Assembly (NCBI RefSeq): GCF_004193175.1
Contig: NZ_SAUH01000001.1
Coordinates: 3,164,501 to 3,228,500 of the forward strand
Source of the DNA: Streptomyces sp. RFCAC02
GTDB lineage: Bacteria > Actinomycetota > Actinomycetes > Streptomycetales > Streptomycetaceae
Direction: 5' to 3'
DNA length: 64,000 nt
The notes beneath the pieces are model-generated. The model was not told where the DNA came from and ran no database searches. It was given only the letters and a program-made list of their open reading frames with translations. Made by a program: the position numbers and the translations under genes. Positions 1 to 9,991 of this stretch are shown here, in pieces; positions within the stretch are counted from its first letter, which is position 1, and each line of letters begins with the position of its first letter.

Positions 1-1
1 G

Positions 2-442
2 CCGCGCGACGGCGACGTCGTCGGGGCCTACGCGCGGCTCCTGGAACACCCCGACCAGGCTGTGCGCGACAAAGCGGTCGCCGACTGGTGCACCTGGGAG
101 GACACGGTCCTCTCGGGCGAGGTGCCCCCCGGCGGAAGCCCGTACGGCGGCCGCCCGGCGCGCGACAGGATCTCGCTCGTGCGCATCTGCGCCCACTACT
201 TCTCGCACGGGGCGTGGCTGGAGGAGGGCCAGCTCATCCGGGACGCGGGACGGCTCGCGGGCATCCCCGGCTTCCTGGTGCACGGCCGGATGGACATGGG
301 CAGTCCGCTGACGACCGCCTGGGAGCTGGTGAAGGCGTGGCCCGACGCCGAACTGCACGTCACGGAGGCGGCCGGCCACCTCGGCAACGAGGAGACGCGC
401 GCCCGTGTCCGTGCGGCGACGGACCGGTTCGCCGCCCGCTGA
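2..442 (+). CDS. pip: Proline iminopeptidase, C-terminal part (gene enters from the left edge)
   Basis: The open frame runs in from the window edge and its last 146 residues are visible. They match the C-terminal half of alpha/beta-hydrolase prolyl aminopeptidases, which remove N-terminal proline from peptides in the cytoplasm. The stretch VHGRMDMGSPL holds the catalytic Asp in the position usual for this family, and TEAAGHLGNEE holds the catalytic His. The nucleophilic Ser and cap domain lie outside the window. The ATG at 62 is internal to the conserved fold and is not the true start. A general alpha/beta hydrolase is the alternative, but the lid-derived sequence (DWCTWED) and the HGRxD motif favour pip. 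Confidence 0.8.
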   Translation, partial: PRDGDVVGAYARLLEHPDQAVRDKAVADWCTWEDTVLSGEVPPGGSPYGGRPARDRISLVRICAHYFSHGAWLEEGQLIRDAGRLAGIPGFLVHGRMDMGSPLTTAWELVKAWPDAELHVTEAAGHLGNEETRARVRAATDRFAAR

Positions 443-519
443 CGCCGCGCCGCGCGTACCCCGAACGCGATGTCCGGCGACCGCCGGTGCCGTGGCTGCT
501 CCCGGCCGAGGATCGAGAC

Positions 520-1266
520 ATGAACGAACAGATCTTCGCGGGCCGCAAGGCCCTGGTGACCGGCGGCAGCCGGGGGATCGGTGCCGCGGTGGCCCTGCGG
601 CTCGCGGACGGCGGCGCCGACGTCGCCATCACCTACCTGAGGGATGAGGTGAGCGCGGCCGCCGTGACCGGCGCGGTGGAACGTGCCGGGCGGACGGGCG
701 TCGCGCTCCGTGCCGACGCAGCCGACGCGGACGCCGTCGAGGCCGCGGTGGACGCGGCGGCCGAGCGCCTGGGCGGGCTCGACATCCTCGTCAACAACGC
801 CGCGTCCTACCCGATGGGATCCGTCGAGGACATGGGGCGCGCGGAGCTCGACGCGACGCTCGCGGTCAACGTGCGGGCGCCCTACCTGGCCGCCCGCGCG
901 GCGCTGCGGCACATGGGCGACGGCGGCCGGATCGTGACGATCGGCAGCCAGATCGCGGAGCGCTCGACGTTCCCCGGTCTCACGCTCTACGCCCTCAGCA
1001 AGGCCGCCCTGACCGGCATGGTGAAGGGCCTCGCCCGCGACCTCGGCCCGCGCGGCATCACCGTCAACCTCGTGCAGCCGGGACCCACCGACACCGATCT
1101 CAACCCCGCCGACAGCCCGCTCGCCGAGACCGTCCGCGGCTTCACCGCGCTGGGGCGGTACGCGTCGCCGGACGAGGTGGCGGCGGCGGTGGCGTTCCTC
1201 GCGTCGCCCGACGCGTCGTACACGACGGGGGCCGTCCTCACGGCGGACGGCGGGTTCACGGCCTGA
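520..1266 (+). CDS. SDR family NAD(P)-dependent oxidoreductase
   Basis: A 248-residue classical short-chain dehydrogenase/reductase. The cofactor motif VTGGSRGIG lies near residues 13-21, the structural LVNNAAS motif near residue 90, a Ser before the active site (TIGSQIA), and the catalytic YALSK in the second half. The C-terminal end TTGAVLTADGGFTA is typical of 3-oxoacyl-ACP reductase-like members. It should be a cytoplasmic NAD(P)H-dependent reductase or dehydrogenase, but the substrate cannot be read from sequence. The ATG at 520 was chosen because family homology begins there; upstream codons in this frame are out-of-frame shadow of the preceding hydrolase. It lies 77 bp behind the iminopeptidase and may be co-transcribed with it. 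Confidence 0.85.
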   Translation: MNEQIFAGRKALVTGGSRGIGAAVALRLADGGADVAITYLRDEVSAAAVTGAVERAGRTGVALRADAADADAVEAAVDAAAERLGGLDILVNNAASYPMGSVEDMGRAELDATLAVNVRAPYLAARAALRHMGDGGRIVTIGSQIAERSTFPGLTLYALSKAALTGMVKGLARDLGPRGITVNLVQPGPTDTDLNPADSPLAETVRGFTALGRYASPDEVAAAVAFLASPDASYTTGAVLTADGGFTA

Positions 1267-1284
1267 CACCCCGTCCGTACGCCA

Positions 1285-1320
1285 CGGCGCGGCCGCCCCC
1301 GCCCGGGGACGGCCGCGCCG
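1285..1320. terminator. Hairpin between convergent SDR and thiC genes
   Basis: An 11-bp perfect GC stem (1285-1295 with 1310-1320) encloses a loop that can itself pair CCCC with GGGG. It sits in the 76-bp gap between two converging genes, so it can serve both directions. No T-tract follows, which is common for Streptomyces terminators. Confidence 0.6.
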
Positions 1321-1342
1321 GCGGTGCGTCAGCCGCCGTCGG

Positions 1343-3095
<1,753 letters not shown>

Positions 3096-3172
3096 TTGGT
3101 CGCACCCCACACGCTAGCCCGCGCCGGGGTGTGCTGACCAGGGTGCCCCCGGGGCTGCGCGATGATCGGGGC

Positions 3173-4513
3173 GTGAGCCGACTCGACGACGACACCCCGC
3201 CCGCGCCCCGCGACCCGGCGGGCACCCCGTCCGGACGCCGGCGCGACCCCGGTGACCGGCCAGGACCGGGACACGATCACGGGCATGCGCACGGGCACGG
3301 GCACGGCCCCGCCACGCCCGTATCGGCGCGGCTGCGGCGGGTGATAGCGGCCGTGCTGATCCCCTTCGCCGCCGCGGTCGCCGCAGGGCTGGTGCTCCTG
3401 TGGCCCGGCGGCAGCCCCGAACAGCAGGAACACACGGGCGTCGGCTTCGACCAGCAGACGGAGCACGCCCGTGTCGTCGCCGTCACCGAGCACGCCTGCG
3501 AGGACCTCGGCGTGCAGGTGCCGCGCGGCTCGGAGGGGCCGTGCGAGGAGGCGACCGTCGAGGTCACCACCGGCCCGCACAGCGGCCGGCAGTTCACCGA
3601 GGTGGTGCCGCCCGACGCGACCCTGCGGTACGAGACGGGCCAGGGGGTCATCGTCGCCTACGCGCCCGACGCGCCGGAGGAGCTCCAGTACAGCGTCCGC
3701 GACGTCGAGCGGCAGACGCCCATCCTGCTGCTCGCCGGCATCTTCGCGCTCGCGGTGGTCGCGGTGGGGCGGCTGCGCGGCGTCCTGGCGCTGGTCGGAC
3801 TCGTCGTCAGCTTCGCGGTGCTGACGCTCTTCATCCTGCCCGCGATCCTCCACGGCTCGAATCCCCTGGTCGTCGCGGTCATCGGCGGCTCCGTCATCAT
3901 GCTCACGACGCTCTACCTGACCCATGGCGTGACCGCGCGGACCTCCGTCGCCGTCCTCGGCACCCTCGTCTCGCTGCTGCTGATCGGCGTGCTCGGGTCG
4001 CTGTTCACCGGGTGGGCCCACCTGACGGGGAACACCGACGAGCAGACGGGTCTCGTCCACAGCCTCTATCCGGGCATCGAGGTGCGCGGCCTGCTGCTCG
4101 CCGGCATCCTCATCGGGTCCCTCGGCGTCCTGGACGATGTCACGGTCACCCAGACGTCCGCCGTCTGGGAGCTGAAGCAGGCCGACCCCGGCGCGAGCTG
4201 GCTCACGCTGTACCGGTCGGCCATGCGCATCGGGCGCGACCACATCGCCTCGGTGGTGAACACCCTGGTGCTGGCCTACGCGGGCGCGGCCCTGCCGCTG
4301 CTCCTGCTGTTCACCATCGCGCGGAGCAGCGTGGGGAGCGTGGCGTTCAGCGAGCTGGTGGCCGAGGAGATCGTCCGCACGCTGGTCGGCTCGATCGGCC
4401 TCGTGGCGTCGGTTCCGGTGACGACGTGCCTCGCCGCGCTCATGGTCACGGCCGACAAGGCGCCGCCCGCGGCGGCGCCTACCAGCCGCCGCCGGAGGAG
4501 GAGGAAGAGGTGA
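3173..4513 (+). CDS. YibE/F family multi-pass membrane protein with His-rich N-terminus
   Basis: A 446-residue protein starting at GTG 3173. The first ~50 residues are cytoplasmic-looking and contain a His/Gly run (HDHGHAHGHGHG) that could bind metal ions. One membrane segment follows (IAAVLIPFAAAVAAGLVLLW), then an extracytoplasmic domain of about 120 residues, then around seven hydrophobic segments with the family region GILIGSLGVLDDVTVTQ. YibE/F proteins are membrane proteins of unproved transport function. Its 3' end overlaps the convergent DUF5326 gene by 35 bp. Translation in this frame begins just downstream of the divergent thiC leader, so both may share a regulatory region. Function remains open. 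Confidence 0.85.
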   Translation: MSRLDDDTPPAPRDPAGTPSGRRRDPGDRPGPGHDHGHAHGHGHGPATPVSARLRRVIAAVLIPFAAAVAAGLVLLWPGGSPEQQEHTGVGFDQQTEHARVVAVTEHACEDLGVQVPRGSEGPCEEATVEVTTGPHSGRQFTEVVPPDATLRYETGQGVIVAYAPDAPEELQYSVRDVERQTPILLLAGIFALAVVAVGRLRGVLALVGLVVSFAVLTLFILPAILHGSNPLVVAVIGGSVIMLTTLYLTHGVTARTSVAVLGTLVSLLLIGVLGSLFTGWAHLTGNTDEQTGLVHSLYPGIEVRGLLLAGILIGSLGVLDDVTVTQTSAVWELKQADPGASWLTLYRSAMRIGRDHIASVVNTLVLAYAGAALPLLLLFTIARSSVGSVAFSELVAEEIVRTLVGSIGLVASVPVTTCLAALMVTADKAPPAAAPTSRRRRRRKR

Positions 4514-4691
4514 ACTTCCGCACCACGAAGATCAGGATCGCGATGAGCGCGGCCGCGAGGAGGATGCGGAAGACGAGCGAGACCACCCAGGTGATCACCG
4601 AGATCAGAAGGCTGCCGAAGACGACGAGCAGGATGGCGGGGATGGCGATCCACCGCACCCACCACGGCAGTCGTGTGAAGGCTTCCTTCAT
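4479..4691 (-). CDS. DUF5326 family small membrane protein
   Basis: A 70-residue protein beginning MKEAFTRLPWWVRWIAIPAI. It has two hydrophobic segments (about residues 12-32 and 36-60) and a Ser/Gly tail ending in Trp, the layout I recall for DUF5326 of Streptomyces. It is probably an inner-membrane protein; no function is known to me. The gene converges on, and overlaps by 35 bp, the YibE/F gene, so the two coding ends are read on both strands. The ATG is preceded by the purine-rich CAGGAGCCCCTGG region on the minus strand, a plausible ribosome-binding site. Confidence 0.8.
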   Translation of the reverse strand: MKEAFTRLPWWVRWIAIPAILLVVFGSLLISVITWVVSLVFRILLAAALIAILIFVVRKFTSSSSSGGGW

Positions 4692-4843
4692 GGCCAGGGG
4701 CTCCTGTTTCCGAGAACGTGTCGCCGGGACGCGTCTGCCCCGGCTCTTGCGAGCTTAGGCGCGTCAGGGGGGCGACGGGAGGCTCGGCAGCCCCGGTCCG
4801 CCCCTGACCGTTCCCTGACGCGACCCTGAGAGAGCGGGCCGGA

Positions 4844-5161
4844 TCAGCCCTCGGGGGGCGAGAACACGACCATGACGCGCAGGTCCTCCGTGATGTGGTG
4901 GAAGCGCGCCGGCACCCCGGCGGGGACGAAGACCACGCTGCCCCGGCCCACCGTCGTGGTCTCCTGGCCGACGGTCATGGACGCCCGTCCGCTGACGACG
5001 AAGTTCACGACGTCCTGCCGCTGCGGACCCTGGGAGTCCTGTGCGCCCGCGTCCAGGGCGTAGAGCCCGGCGGACATGGTGCGCTCGCGAAGAAAGCGAA
5101 GGTAGGCCCCGTCGTTCGCCAGCCGCTCGGCCTCCAGCCGGTCCAGCCGGAATTCCTTCAT
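4844..5161 (-). CDS. Cupin domain-containing protein
   Basis: A 105-residue single-domain cupin. The second cupin half is readable as GRGSVVFVPAGVPARFHH, with P-x-G and the terminal His that would help form a metal site. The first half (NFVVSGRASMTVG) carries the conserved glycine but lacks the usual HxH, so metal binding may be incomplete. Proteins of this size act as small-molecule isomerases or sensors, and the substrate is unknown. The gene is divergent from the holin-like gene at 5210, with a 48-bp gap that must hold both translation starts. Confidence 0.75.
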   Translation of the reverse strand: MKEFRLDRLEAERLANDGAYLRFLRERTMSAGLYALDAGAQDSQGPQRQDVVNFVVSGRASMTVGQETTTVGRGSVVFVPAGVPARFHHITEDLRVMVVFSPPEG

Positions 5162-5209
5162 CGCCCCGTGACCCCTTGCTTCGACCGTGCCATCTGAAAC
5201 GATCTCCGT

Positions 5210-5593
5210 ATGACAAGCATCCTGTTCCGTTTCGTAGCCAACGCGGTGGCCCTCGCCGTCGCGGTGTGGCTGGTGGGTGACATTACCCTCGGGGAGGACG
5301 GCGACGACACCGGCAGCCGTACGGTGACGCTGCTCGTCGTCGCACTGATCTTCGGTGTGGTCAACGTGGTCGTGAAGCCCATCGTGAAGTTCTTCTCACT
5401 CGGGCTGCTGATCGTGACGCTCGGCCTGTTCACCCTGGTGATCAACGCGCTGATGCTGCTGCTGACGAGCTGGATCGCGGGTGACGACCGGTTCGAGGTC
5501 GACGGGTTCGGAGCGGCGTTCCTCGGCGCGCTGATCATCTCGATCGTGTCCTGGGCCGTGAACATGGTCCTCGACCGGGACGACGACGACTGA
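5210..5593 (+). CDS. Phage holin family (mycobacterial 4 superfamily IV) membrane protein
   Basis: A 127-residue protein with four hydrophobic segments (about residues 5-22, 39-55, 64-88 and 103-121) and an acidic tail DRDDDD. The pattern FGVVNVVVKPIVKFFSLGLL is typical of the chromosomal actinobacterial holin family IV. The name is historical: these are conserved membrane proteins, and there is no lysis cassette or phage gene nearby. It is followed 43 bp later by the phosphatase gene in the same direction and may be the first gene of that transcription unit. Confidence 0.8.
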   Translation: MTSILFRFVANAVALAVAVWLVGDITLGEDGDDTGSRTVTLLVVALIFGVVNVVVKPIVKFFSLGLLIVTLGLFTLVINALMLLLTSWIAGDDRFEVDGFGAAFLGALIISIVSWAVNMVLDRDDDD

Positions 5594-5636
5594 CCGGCAC
5601 CGGTACCGGCCCGAGCACAGGAGCGGACACGCAGGC

Positions 5637-6152
5637 ATGACGGACACCCCTCCCGGACGGATCTGCATGGTCTGTTCCGGCAACATCTGCCGCTCCCCCA
5701 TGGCCGAGGTGGTGCTGCGCACCCGCCTCGGCGAAGCGGGGGCGGCGGACCGGTACGCCGTGGACAGCGCCGGCACGGGGGACTGGCATGTGGGTGAGCA
5801 CGCCGACCCCCGCGCCACGGCCGCCCTCCTCGACGCCGGGTACGACACGGCGCCCGAGGTCCACGTGGCCCGGGCGTTCGAGGCCGACTGGTTCGACCGG
5901 TACGGCGTGGTCATCGCCCTGGACCGGGGGCACGAGCGCGCGCTCCGTGCCCTCGCGCGCACCCCGGAGGAGCGGGCGAAGGTGCGGCTCCTGCGGAGCT
6001 TCGAGCCGGCCGGTCCCGGCCGGGGCGCCGGGCTCGATGTGCCCGATCCCTACTACGGCGGCGCCGAGGACTTCGTCACCTCGCTCCGCATCATCGAGGG
6101 GGCGGTTCCCGGGCTGGTCGCGTGGCTGGCCGAGCCGGACGGGGAGCGGTGA
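5637..6152 (+). CDS. Low-molecular-weight protein-tyrosine phosphatase
   Basis: A 171-residue cytoplasmic phosphatase. The P-loop CSGNICRS (Cys13 to Arg19 in the CX5R motif) supplies nucleophile and phosphate-binding Arg. The general acid Asp lies in VPDPYYGG near the C-terminus, followed by the usual FxxxxxxIExA helix. Such enzymes remove phosphate from tyrosine in signalling or polysaccharide control. The stop overlaps the GTG of the fructosamine-kinase-like gene (GTGA), so the two are translationally coupled. Confidence 0.92.
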   Translation: MTDTPPGRICMVCSGNICRSPMAEVVLRTRLGEAGAADRYAVDSAGTGDWHVGEHADPRATAALLDAGYDTAPEVHVARAFEADWFDRYGVVIALDRGHERALRALARTPEERAKVRLLRSFEPAGPGRGAGLDVPDPYYGGAEDFVTSLRIIEGAVPGLVAWLAEPDGER

Positions 6153-7042
6153 ACGCCGCCGCGCTCGGCACCCGCACCGCGCGGCTCCTCGCCACCCGCT
6201 CCCCCCTCTCCGTCCAGCCCCTGGCCGGCGGCGACATCTGCGACGCCTACCGCGTCACGCTGCCCGGCGGTTCCCCGGCGGGCACGGACACCGGCGTCTT
6301 CGTCAAGACACTCGACGCACCCCCGCCGGGCTTCTTCGCCGCGGAGGCCGACGGGCTGGCCCTGCTGCGGGCCACCGGGGCCGTACGCGTGCCCGAGGTG
6401 CTCGCCGTCGAGGAGGACCTCCTCGTCCTGGAGTGGCTGGAGCCCGCCGCGCCCGACGCGGCACAGGCCGAGCGCCTCGGCCGGGATCTCGCCGCGCTCC
6501 ACGCCACCCCCGCCGACCGCTATGGCACAGCCGGCCCCCGCTACCTCGGCACCATCCCCCTGTCCCGCCCCGCCGAGCCCGTCCGTGACCCGGCCGACTG
6601 GCCGATGTTTCACGTGGAACATCGCCTTTTGCCCCTCCTGCGCCGCGCCGTGGACGCGGGAGGCATCGGGCACGCCGACGCGCGGGCCGTGGAGCTGCTG
6701 TGCGACCGGATCGGCGAGGCCGCCGGTCCGCCCCAGCCGCCCGCCACGGTGCACGGCGACCTCTGGTCGGGCAACATCCAGTGGTCGTCCGACGGCCGGC
6801 CCCGTCTCATCGACCCCGCGGCCCAGGGCGGCCACCCAGAGACCGACCTCGCGCTCCTCGAACTCTTCGGCTGTCCCCACCTCGACCGGCTGCTCGGCGC
6901 CTACACGTCCGTCCGCCCCATCCCCGGCCGCGCGGCCCGCGTACCGCTGCACCAGTTGCAGCACCTCCTCGTGCACGCCGCGCTGTTCGGGGGTGCCTAC
7001 GGCCGGAGCGCCGGCGCCGCCGCCCGGGCCGCCCTCCCCTGA
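6149..7042 (+). CDS. Fructosamine kinase family protein
   Basis: A 297-residue kinase of the fructosamine-3-kinase/APH fold. The N-lobe holds a Lys in VFVKTLDAP and an acidic partner in VLEWLEP. The catalytic loop is VHGDLWSGNIQW with the Mg-binding Asp in RLIDPAAQGGHPE. The family phosphorylates ketosamines on glycated proteins or free sugars, promoting deglycation. I chose GTG 6149, which overlaps the phosphatase stop, because homology starts at NAAALGTRTARLL. Residues 153-158 (MFHVEH), between the lobes, are encoded by a parS site, so this coding DNA seems to carry a second, chromosome-segregation function. Confidence 0.88.
   Translation: MNAAALGTRTARLLATRSPLSVQPLAGGDICDAYRVTLPGGSPAGTDTGVFVKTLDAPPPGFFAAEADGLALLRATGAVRVPEVLAVEEDLLVLEWLEPAAPDAAQAERLGRDLAALHATPADRYGTAGPRYLGTIPLSRPAEPVRDPADWPMFHVEHRLLPLLRRAVDAGGIGHADARAVELLCDRIGEAAGPPQPPATVHGDLWSGNIQWSSDGRPRLIDPAAQGGHPETDLALLELFGCPHLDRLLGAYTSVRPIPGRAARVPLHQLQHLLVHAALFGGAYGRSAGAAARAALP
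6606..6621. other. parS: parS site (ParB-binding palindrome) inside the fructosamine kinase gene
   Basis: The 16-mer TGTTTCACGTGGAACA differs by one base from the palindromic parS consensus of Streptomyces (core GTTTCACGTGAAAC). ParB binds such sites to build the segregation complex near the origin. It is read in frame as part of MFHVEH. A second identical copy lies 13.4 kb away. Confidence 0.88.
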
Positions 7043-7103
7043 CCGGCTCCTCCTCCCGCCCACCGCCTACTCTGGTCAAATACGACAATCCAGGAGGCAG
7101 CTC

Positions 7104-8228
7104 ATGACCGGAGACGGAACGCGCGCGGTGCACGCCGGGGTGCCCACCCCCGAGCCCTACGAACCGCCGCTCCCCGGTCCGGTCTTCGCCGCGCACTTCC
7201 ACCTGCCCGGCGACCCCGCGGTCGCCCCGTACGCCTACGGCCGGCAGGGAAACCCGACCTGGACCGCGCTGGAGAAGGCCATCGCCGCGCTGGAGTCGCC
7301 CGACCAGGACGCCGAGGCGATCGTGTTCCCCTCCGGCATGGCGGCGATCTCCGCTGTGCTCCTCGGCCTGCTCCGGCCCGGCGACGCGGCCGTGCTCCCC
7401 GACGACGCGTACCAGATGATGCCGCGCGTCCGTGAGCGGCTCGCCTCCCTCGGCGTCACCGTCCGCACCGCGCCGACGGGCGGCGACGCCCAGCTCGACG
7501 CCCTCGACGACGACACCCGCGTGCTGTGGCTGGAGACTCCCGCGAACCCGGGCCTCGACGTGTGCGACATCCGCAGGCTCGCCGACGCCGCCCACGCCCG
7601 CGGTGCCGTCGTCGCCGTGGACAACACCCTGGCCACACCCTTCGGGCAGCGCCCGCTCGACCTGGGCGCGGACCTCTCCGTCGCCAGCGGCACCAAGGCG
7701 CTCAACGGCCACGGGGACGTCCTGCTGGGGTATGTGGTCTGCCGCGACAAGGAGCTGGCCGCCCGCATCCGGGCCTGGCGCACCGAGGTCGGCGCGATCC
7801 TCGGCCCGATGGAGGCATGGCTCGCCCACCGGGGCATCGCGACCCTCCACCTGCGGGTCGAACGGCAGGCCGCCAATGCCCTGGCCGTCGCCCGCGCCTT
7901 GCGGGAGCGTCCCGAGGTCACCGGGCTGCGGCACCCCGGGCTCCCCGACGACCCGTCGCACGCCCTGGCCGCCCGGCAGATGCGCCTGTTCGGTTGCGTG
8001 GTCTCCTTCACCCTGCCGGGGCGGGAGTTCGCCGACCGGTTCCTGGACGCGCTGCGGATCGTGGGGGACGCCACCAGCTTCGGCGGCGTCAGGTCCACCG
8101 CCGAGCGGCGCGGCCGGTGGGGCGGTGACCCCGTGCCGGAGGGGTTCGTACGGCTGTCGGTCGGCGTCGAGGACGCGGACGACATCGTCGCCGACCTGCT
8201 GCGGGCCCTGGACGCCGCCGCCCGGTGA
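7104..8228 (+). CDS. Cystathionine gamma-lyase / trans-sulfuration PLP enzyme
   Basis: A 374-residue Cys/Met-metabolism PLP enzyme. Signatures are the YGRQGNPTW substrate loop near the N-terminus, the SGMAAISAV phosphate-binding turn, the LETPANPGLDVCDI region and the PLP lysine Lys198 in SGTKALNGHGD. The C-terminal FGGVRSTAERRGRW is typical of cystathionine gamma-lyases. It would split cystathionine to cysteine, ammonia and 2-oxobutyrate, or act as a gamma-synthase; sequence alone does not fully separate these. ATG 7104 has a clear GGAGG ribosome-binding site 7 bases upstream. It is 61 bp behind the kinase gene. Confidence 0.88.
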   Translation: MTGDGTRAVHAGVPTPEPYEPPLPGPVFAAHFHLPGDPAVAPYAYGRQGNPTWTALEKAIAALESPDQDAEAIVFPSGMAAISAVLLGLLRPGDAAVLPDDAYQMMPRVRERLASLGVTVRTAPTGGDAQLDALDDDTRVLWLETPANPGLDVCDIRRLADAAHARGAVVAVDNTLATPFGQRPLDLGADLSVASGTKALNGHGDVLLGYVVCRDKELAARIRAWRTEVGAILGPMEAWLAHRGIATLHLRVERQAANALAVARALRERPEVTGLRHPGLPDDPSHALAARQMRLFGCVVSFTLPGREFADRFLDALRIVGDATSFGGVRSTAERRGRWGGDPVPEGFVRLSVGVEDADDIVADLLRALDAAAR

Positions 8229-8262
8229 GGCAGCAGGTTTCGCTGCCGGGCGCGCGGGCGAC

Positions 8263-8784
8263 ATGTCCCTCATGACCCCTGCCCGCCGTGTGGTCAAACG
8301 CACCGCCCGCGCCATCCTGTTCGACGACTCCGACCCGGCCGGCCCCCGGCGGCTGATCCTGATCAAGCGGACCAAGCCCGGCCTGCGGCCCTACTGGGTC
8401 ACCCCCGGCGGCGGTGTCGAACCGACGGATCCCACGGTCGTGGCCGCCCTGCACCGCGAGGTGGCCGAGGAGCTGGGCGCCGAGGTGACCGACGTCGTGC
8501 CCGCCTTCGTGGACACCGTCCCGCACGTCCCCGAGCCCGGCGAGGACGTGCCGCCCGGCGGGCTGAAGGTGCAGCACTTCTTCGTCTGCCGCCTCGCCGG
8601 AATGGACCCGCGGAGACGGCACGGCCCCGAGGTGGAGCAGCCGCGCGGCACGTACGAGATCGTGCGGCTGCCGTTCACGCCGCGCGGTCTCGTGTCGGCG
8701 GACATCGTGCCCGCGTCGCTCGCCGCCTACCTGATCCGCAACATCGCGGGCCTCCAGGCCCTGCTGGCCGACGACCTGGCCTGA
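8263..8784 (+). CDS. NUDIX hydrolase
   Basis: A 173-residue NUDIX protein. The Nudix box is complete: the Gly run GGGVEP opens it, and REVAEELGAEV supplies the REUXEEXGU core that binds Mg2+. These enzymes hydrolyse nucleoside diphosphates linked to another group; substrate unknown. Two in-frame ATGs (8263 and 8272) are possible starts, neither with a strong ribosome-binding site. I list the first. It is 34 bp downstream of the lyase gene in the same direction and converges on the gene ending at 8804. Confidence 0.88.
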   Translation: MSLMTPARRVVKRTARAILFDDSDPAGPRRLILIKRTKPGLRPYWVTPGGGVEPTDPTVVAALHREVAEELGAEVTDVVPAFVDTVPHVPEPGEDVPPGGLKVQHFFVCRLAGMDPRRRHGPEVEQPRGTYEIVRLPFTPRGLVSADIVPASLAAYLIRNIAGLQALLADDLA

Positions 8785-8803
8785 CCCGGGCGCCACCGCC
8801 CCA

Positions 8804-9886
8804 TCAGCCGAACCAGCCGCCGCCCCCGCCGGCGGACGCCGAGCGCTCGGCCCGCTCCAGCGCCCGCCGGGCCTCCTCCCGCCACGCCTCGGCCGACGGT
8901 GGCGGCACGGGCGCCTCGGGCACGGGTGCCTCCCGGACGGCCACGACGCCGGCCCCCGGCGGCAGTGTGCGCGGGGCGGCCCCGCCGCCCAGCTCCCGCG
9001 CGCGGCGCACCTGCGCCTCGCGGGCGGCGCCGAAGAAGTCGCCGCCCTTCCGCTTCATGTCGTCCGTGCCCCACTCACGCGCCGTGCGCCGGTCCACCTT
9101 CATCATGTGCGGGATGTGCTTGGCGCAGTGGATGTACGCCTCCTCTATGTCGACCCGCACCCACACTTCCGGCCGGCGGCCCGGCACCGTGTCGGACGGC
9201 AGCTCCGGGTGCCGGGCGCGCAGCTCCGCGTCGGCCACGATGCGGGCGCGCCCGTTGATGTGCAGGCCGATCCGGGACCGCTCGAAGTCGAGCAGGAGCA
9301 GTCCGGCGTGCGGGTTCTCCGAGATGTTGCCCACGGAGGCGTGCACGCCGTTGCCCCGGTACTCGGGGAACACGACGGTGTACGGGTCGAGGACGTGGAG
9401 GAAGCCGGGCGGCCCCGCGCGGAAGGAGTTGTCGCACTCGCCGTGCCGGTCGGAGGTGGCCAGGAAGAACATCTCCTGGCGGCCCACGAACTCACGCATC
9501 CGCTCGTTCAGGTGATCGAGGACCTGCTCGTCGTAGAACCGCGACGCGCGGTCCTCGCTGCCGAGCGCGCGCTGCACCGCGTGCTCTCCGGCGCTGCCCG
9601 GACGGCCCGCGCGCTCCGGCGGTGGCGGCACCGTGAACGGCACCGGCTGTGTCTGCGGCTGCGGTGCCCGCGGCGCCGATGGCGCGGGAAGCGCGCGGGG
9701 AGGGGCCGGCGCGGCCGGTACGGCGGGAACGGCCGCGGCGGAGGTCACCGGCGGCGGCACGGGCGGCGGCACGGGCGGCAGGGCCGGGGGGAGCGCCGGC
9801 GGAGCCGCCGGTTCGGTGCCTGGGGGGAGCAGCCGGCCGTTCCGGTGCCGTCCCTTGGTGCCACCGGGCCTGGATATCCCTGCCAT
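8804..9886 (-). CDS. Pyridoxamine 5'-phosphate oxidase family (FMN-binding split barrel) protein
   Basis: A 360-residue protein. The first ~110 residues are rich in Pro and Ala and look disordered. A split-barrel flavin domain follows (about residues 120-280), with FLATSDRHGECDNSFRAG and GLLLLDFERSRIGLHINGRA typical of the PNPOx-like FMN-binding family. A charged C-terminal tail ends GGGGGWFG. It is more likely a flavin reductase-like or general stress protein than pyridoxine biosynthesis PdxH, because the PLP-site residues of PdxH are not obvious. It lies downstream of, and in the same direction as, the flavohaemoprotein gene (106-bp gap), which suggests redox-related co-expression. Confidence 0.8.
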   Translation of the reverse strand: MAGISRPGGTKGRHRNGRLLPPGTEPAAPPALPPALPPVPPPVPPPVTSAAAVPAVPAAPAPPRALPAPSAPRAPQPQTQPVPFTVPPPPERAGRPGSAGEHAVQRALGSEDRASRFYDEQVLDHLNERMREFVGRQEMFFLATSDRHGECDNSFRAGPPGFLHVLDPYTVVFPEYRGNGVHASVGNISENPHAGLLLLDFERSRIGLHINGRARIVADAELRARHPELPSDTVPGRRPEVWVRVDIEEAYIHCAKHIPHMMKVDRRTAREWGTDDMKRKGGDFFGAAREAQVRRARELGGGAAPRTLPPGAGVVAVREAPVPEAPVPPPSAEAWREEARRALERAERSASAGGGGGWFG

Positions 9887-9991
9887 GTCTCCTGATCCTC
9901 GCCGTGCGCTGCTGTGCTGTTCCGTGTCCTGGCGCGCGCCGGTGCCGTGCCGCGCTGTACTGCTGTCGCTCCGCCGATCCCCCGAGCCCGG

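Noticed and set aside
196..1269. Long minus-strand open frames opposite the SDR gene, and similar long antisense frames over most genes
   Set aside because: Typical of 70%+ GC DNA: Arg/Gly/Pro-rich translations, no motifs, and a well-supported gene on the other strand.
5210..5593. Prophage lysis gene suggested by the holin family name
   Set aside because: No endolysin or phage structural gene around; this holin-like family is common as chromosomal membrane proteins.
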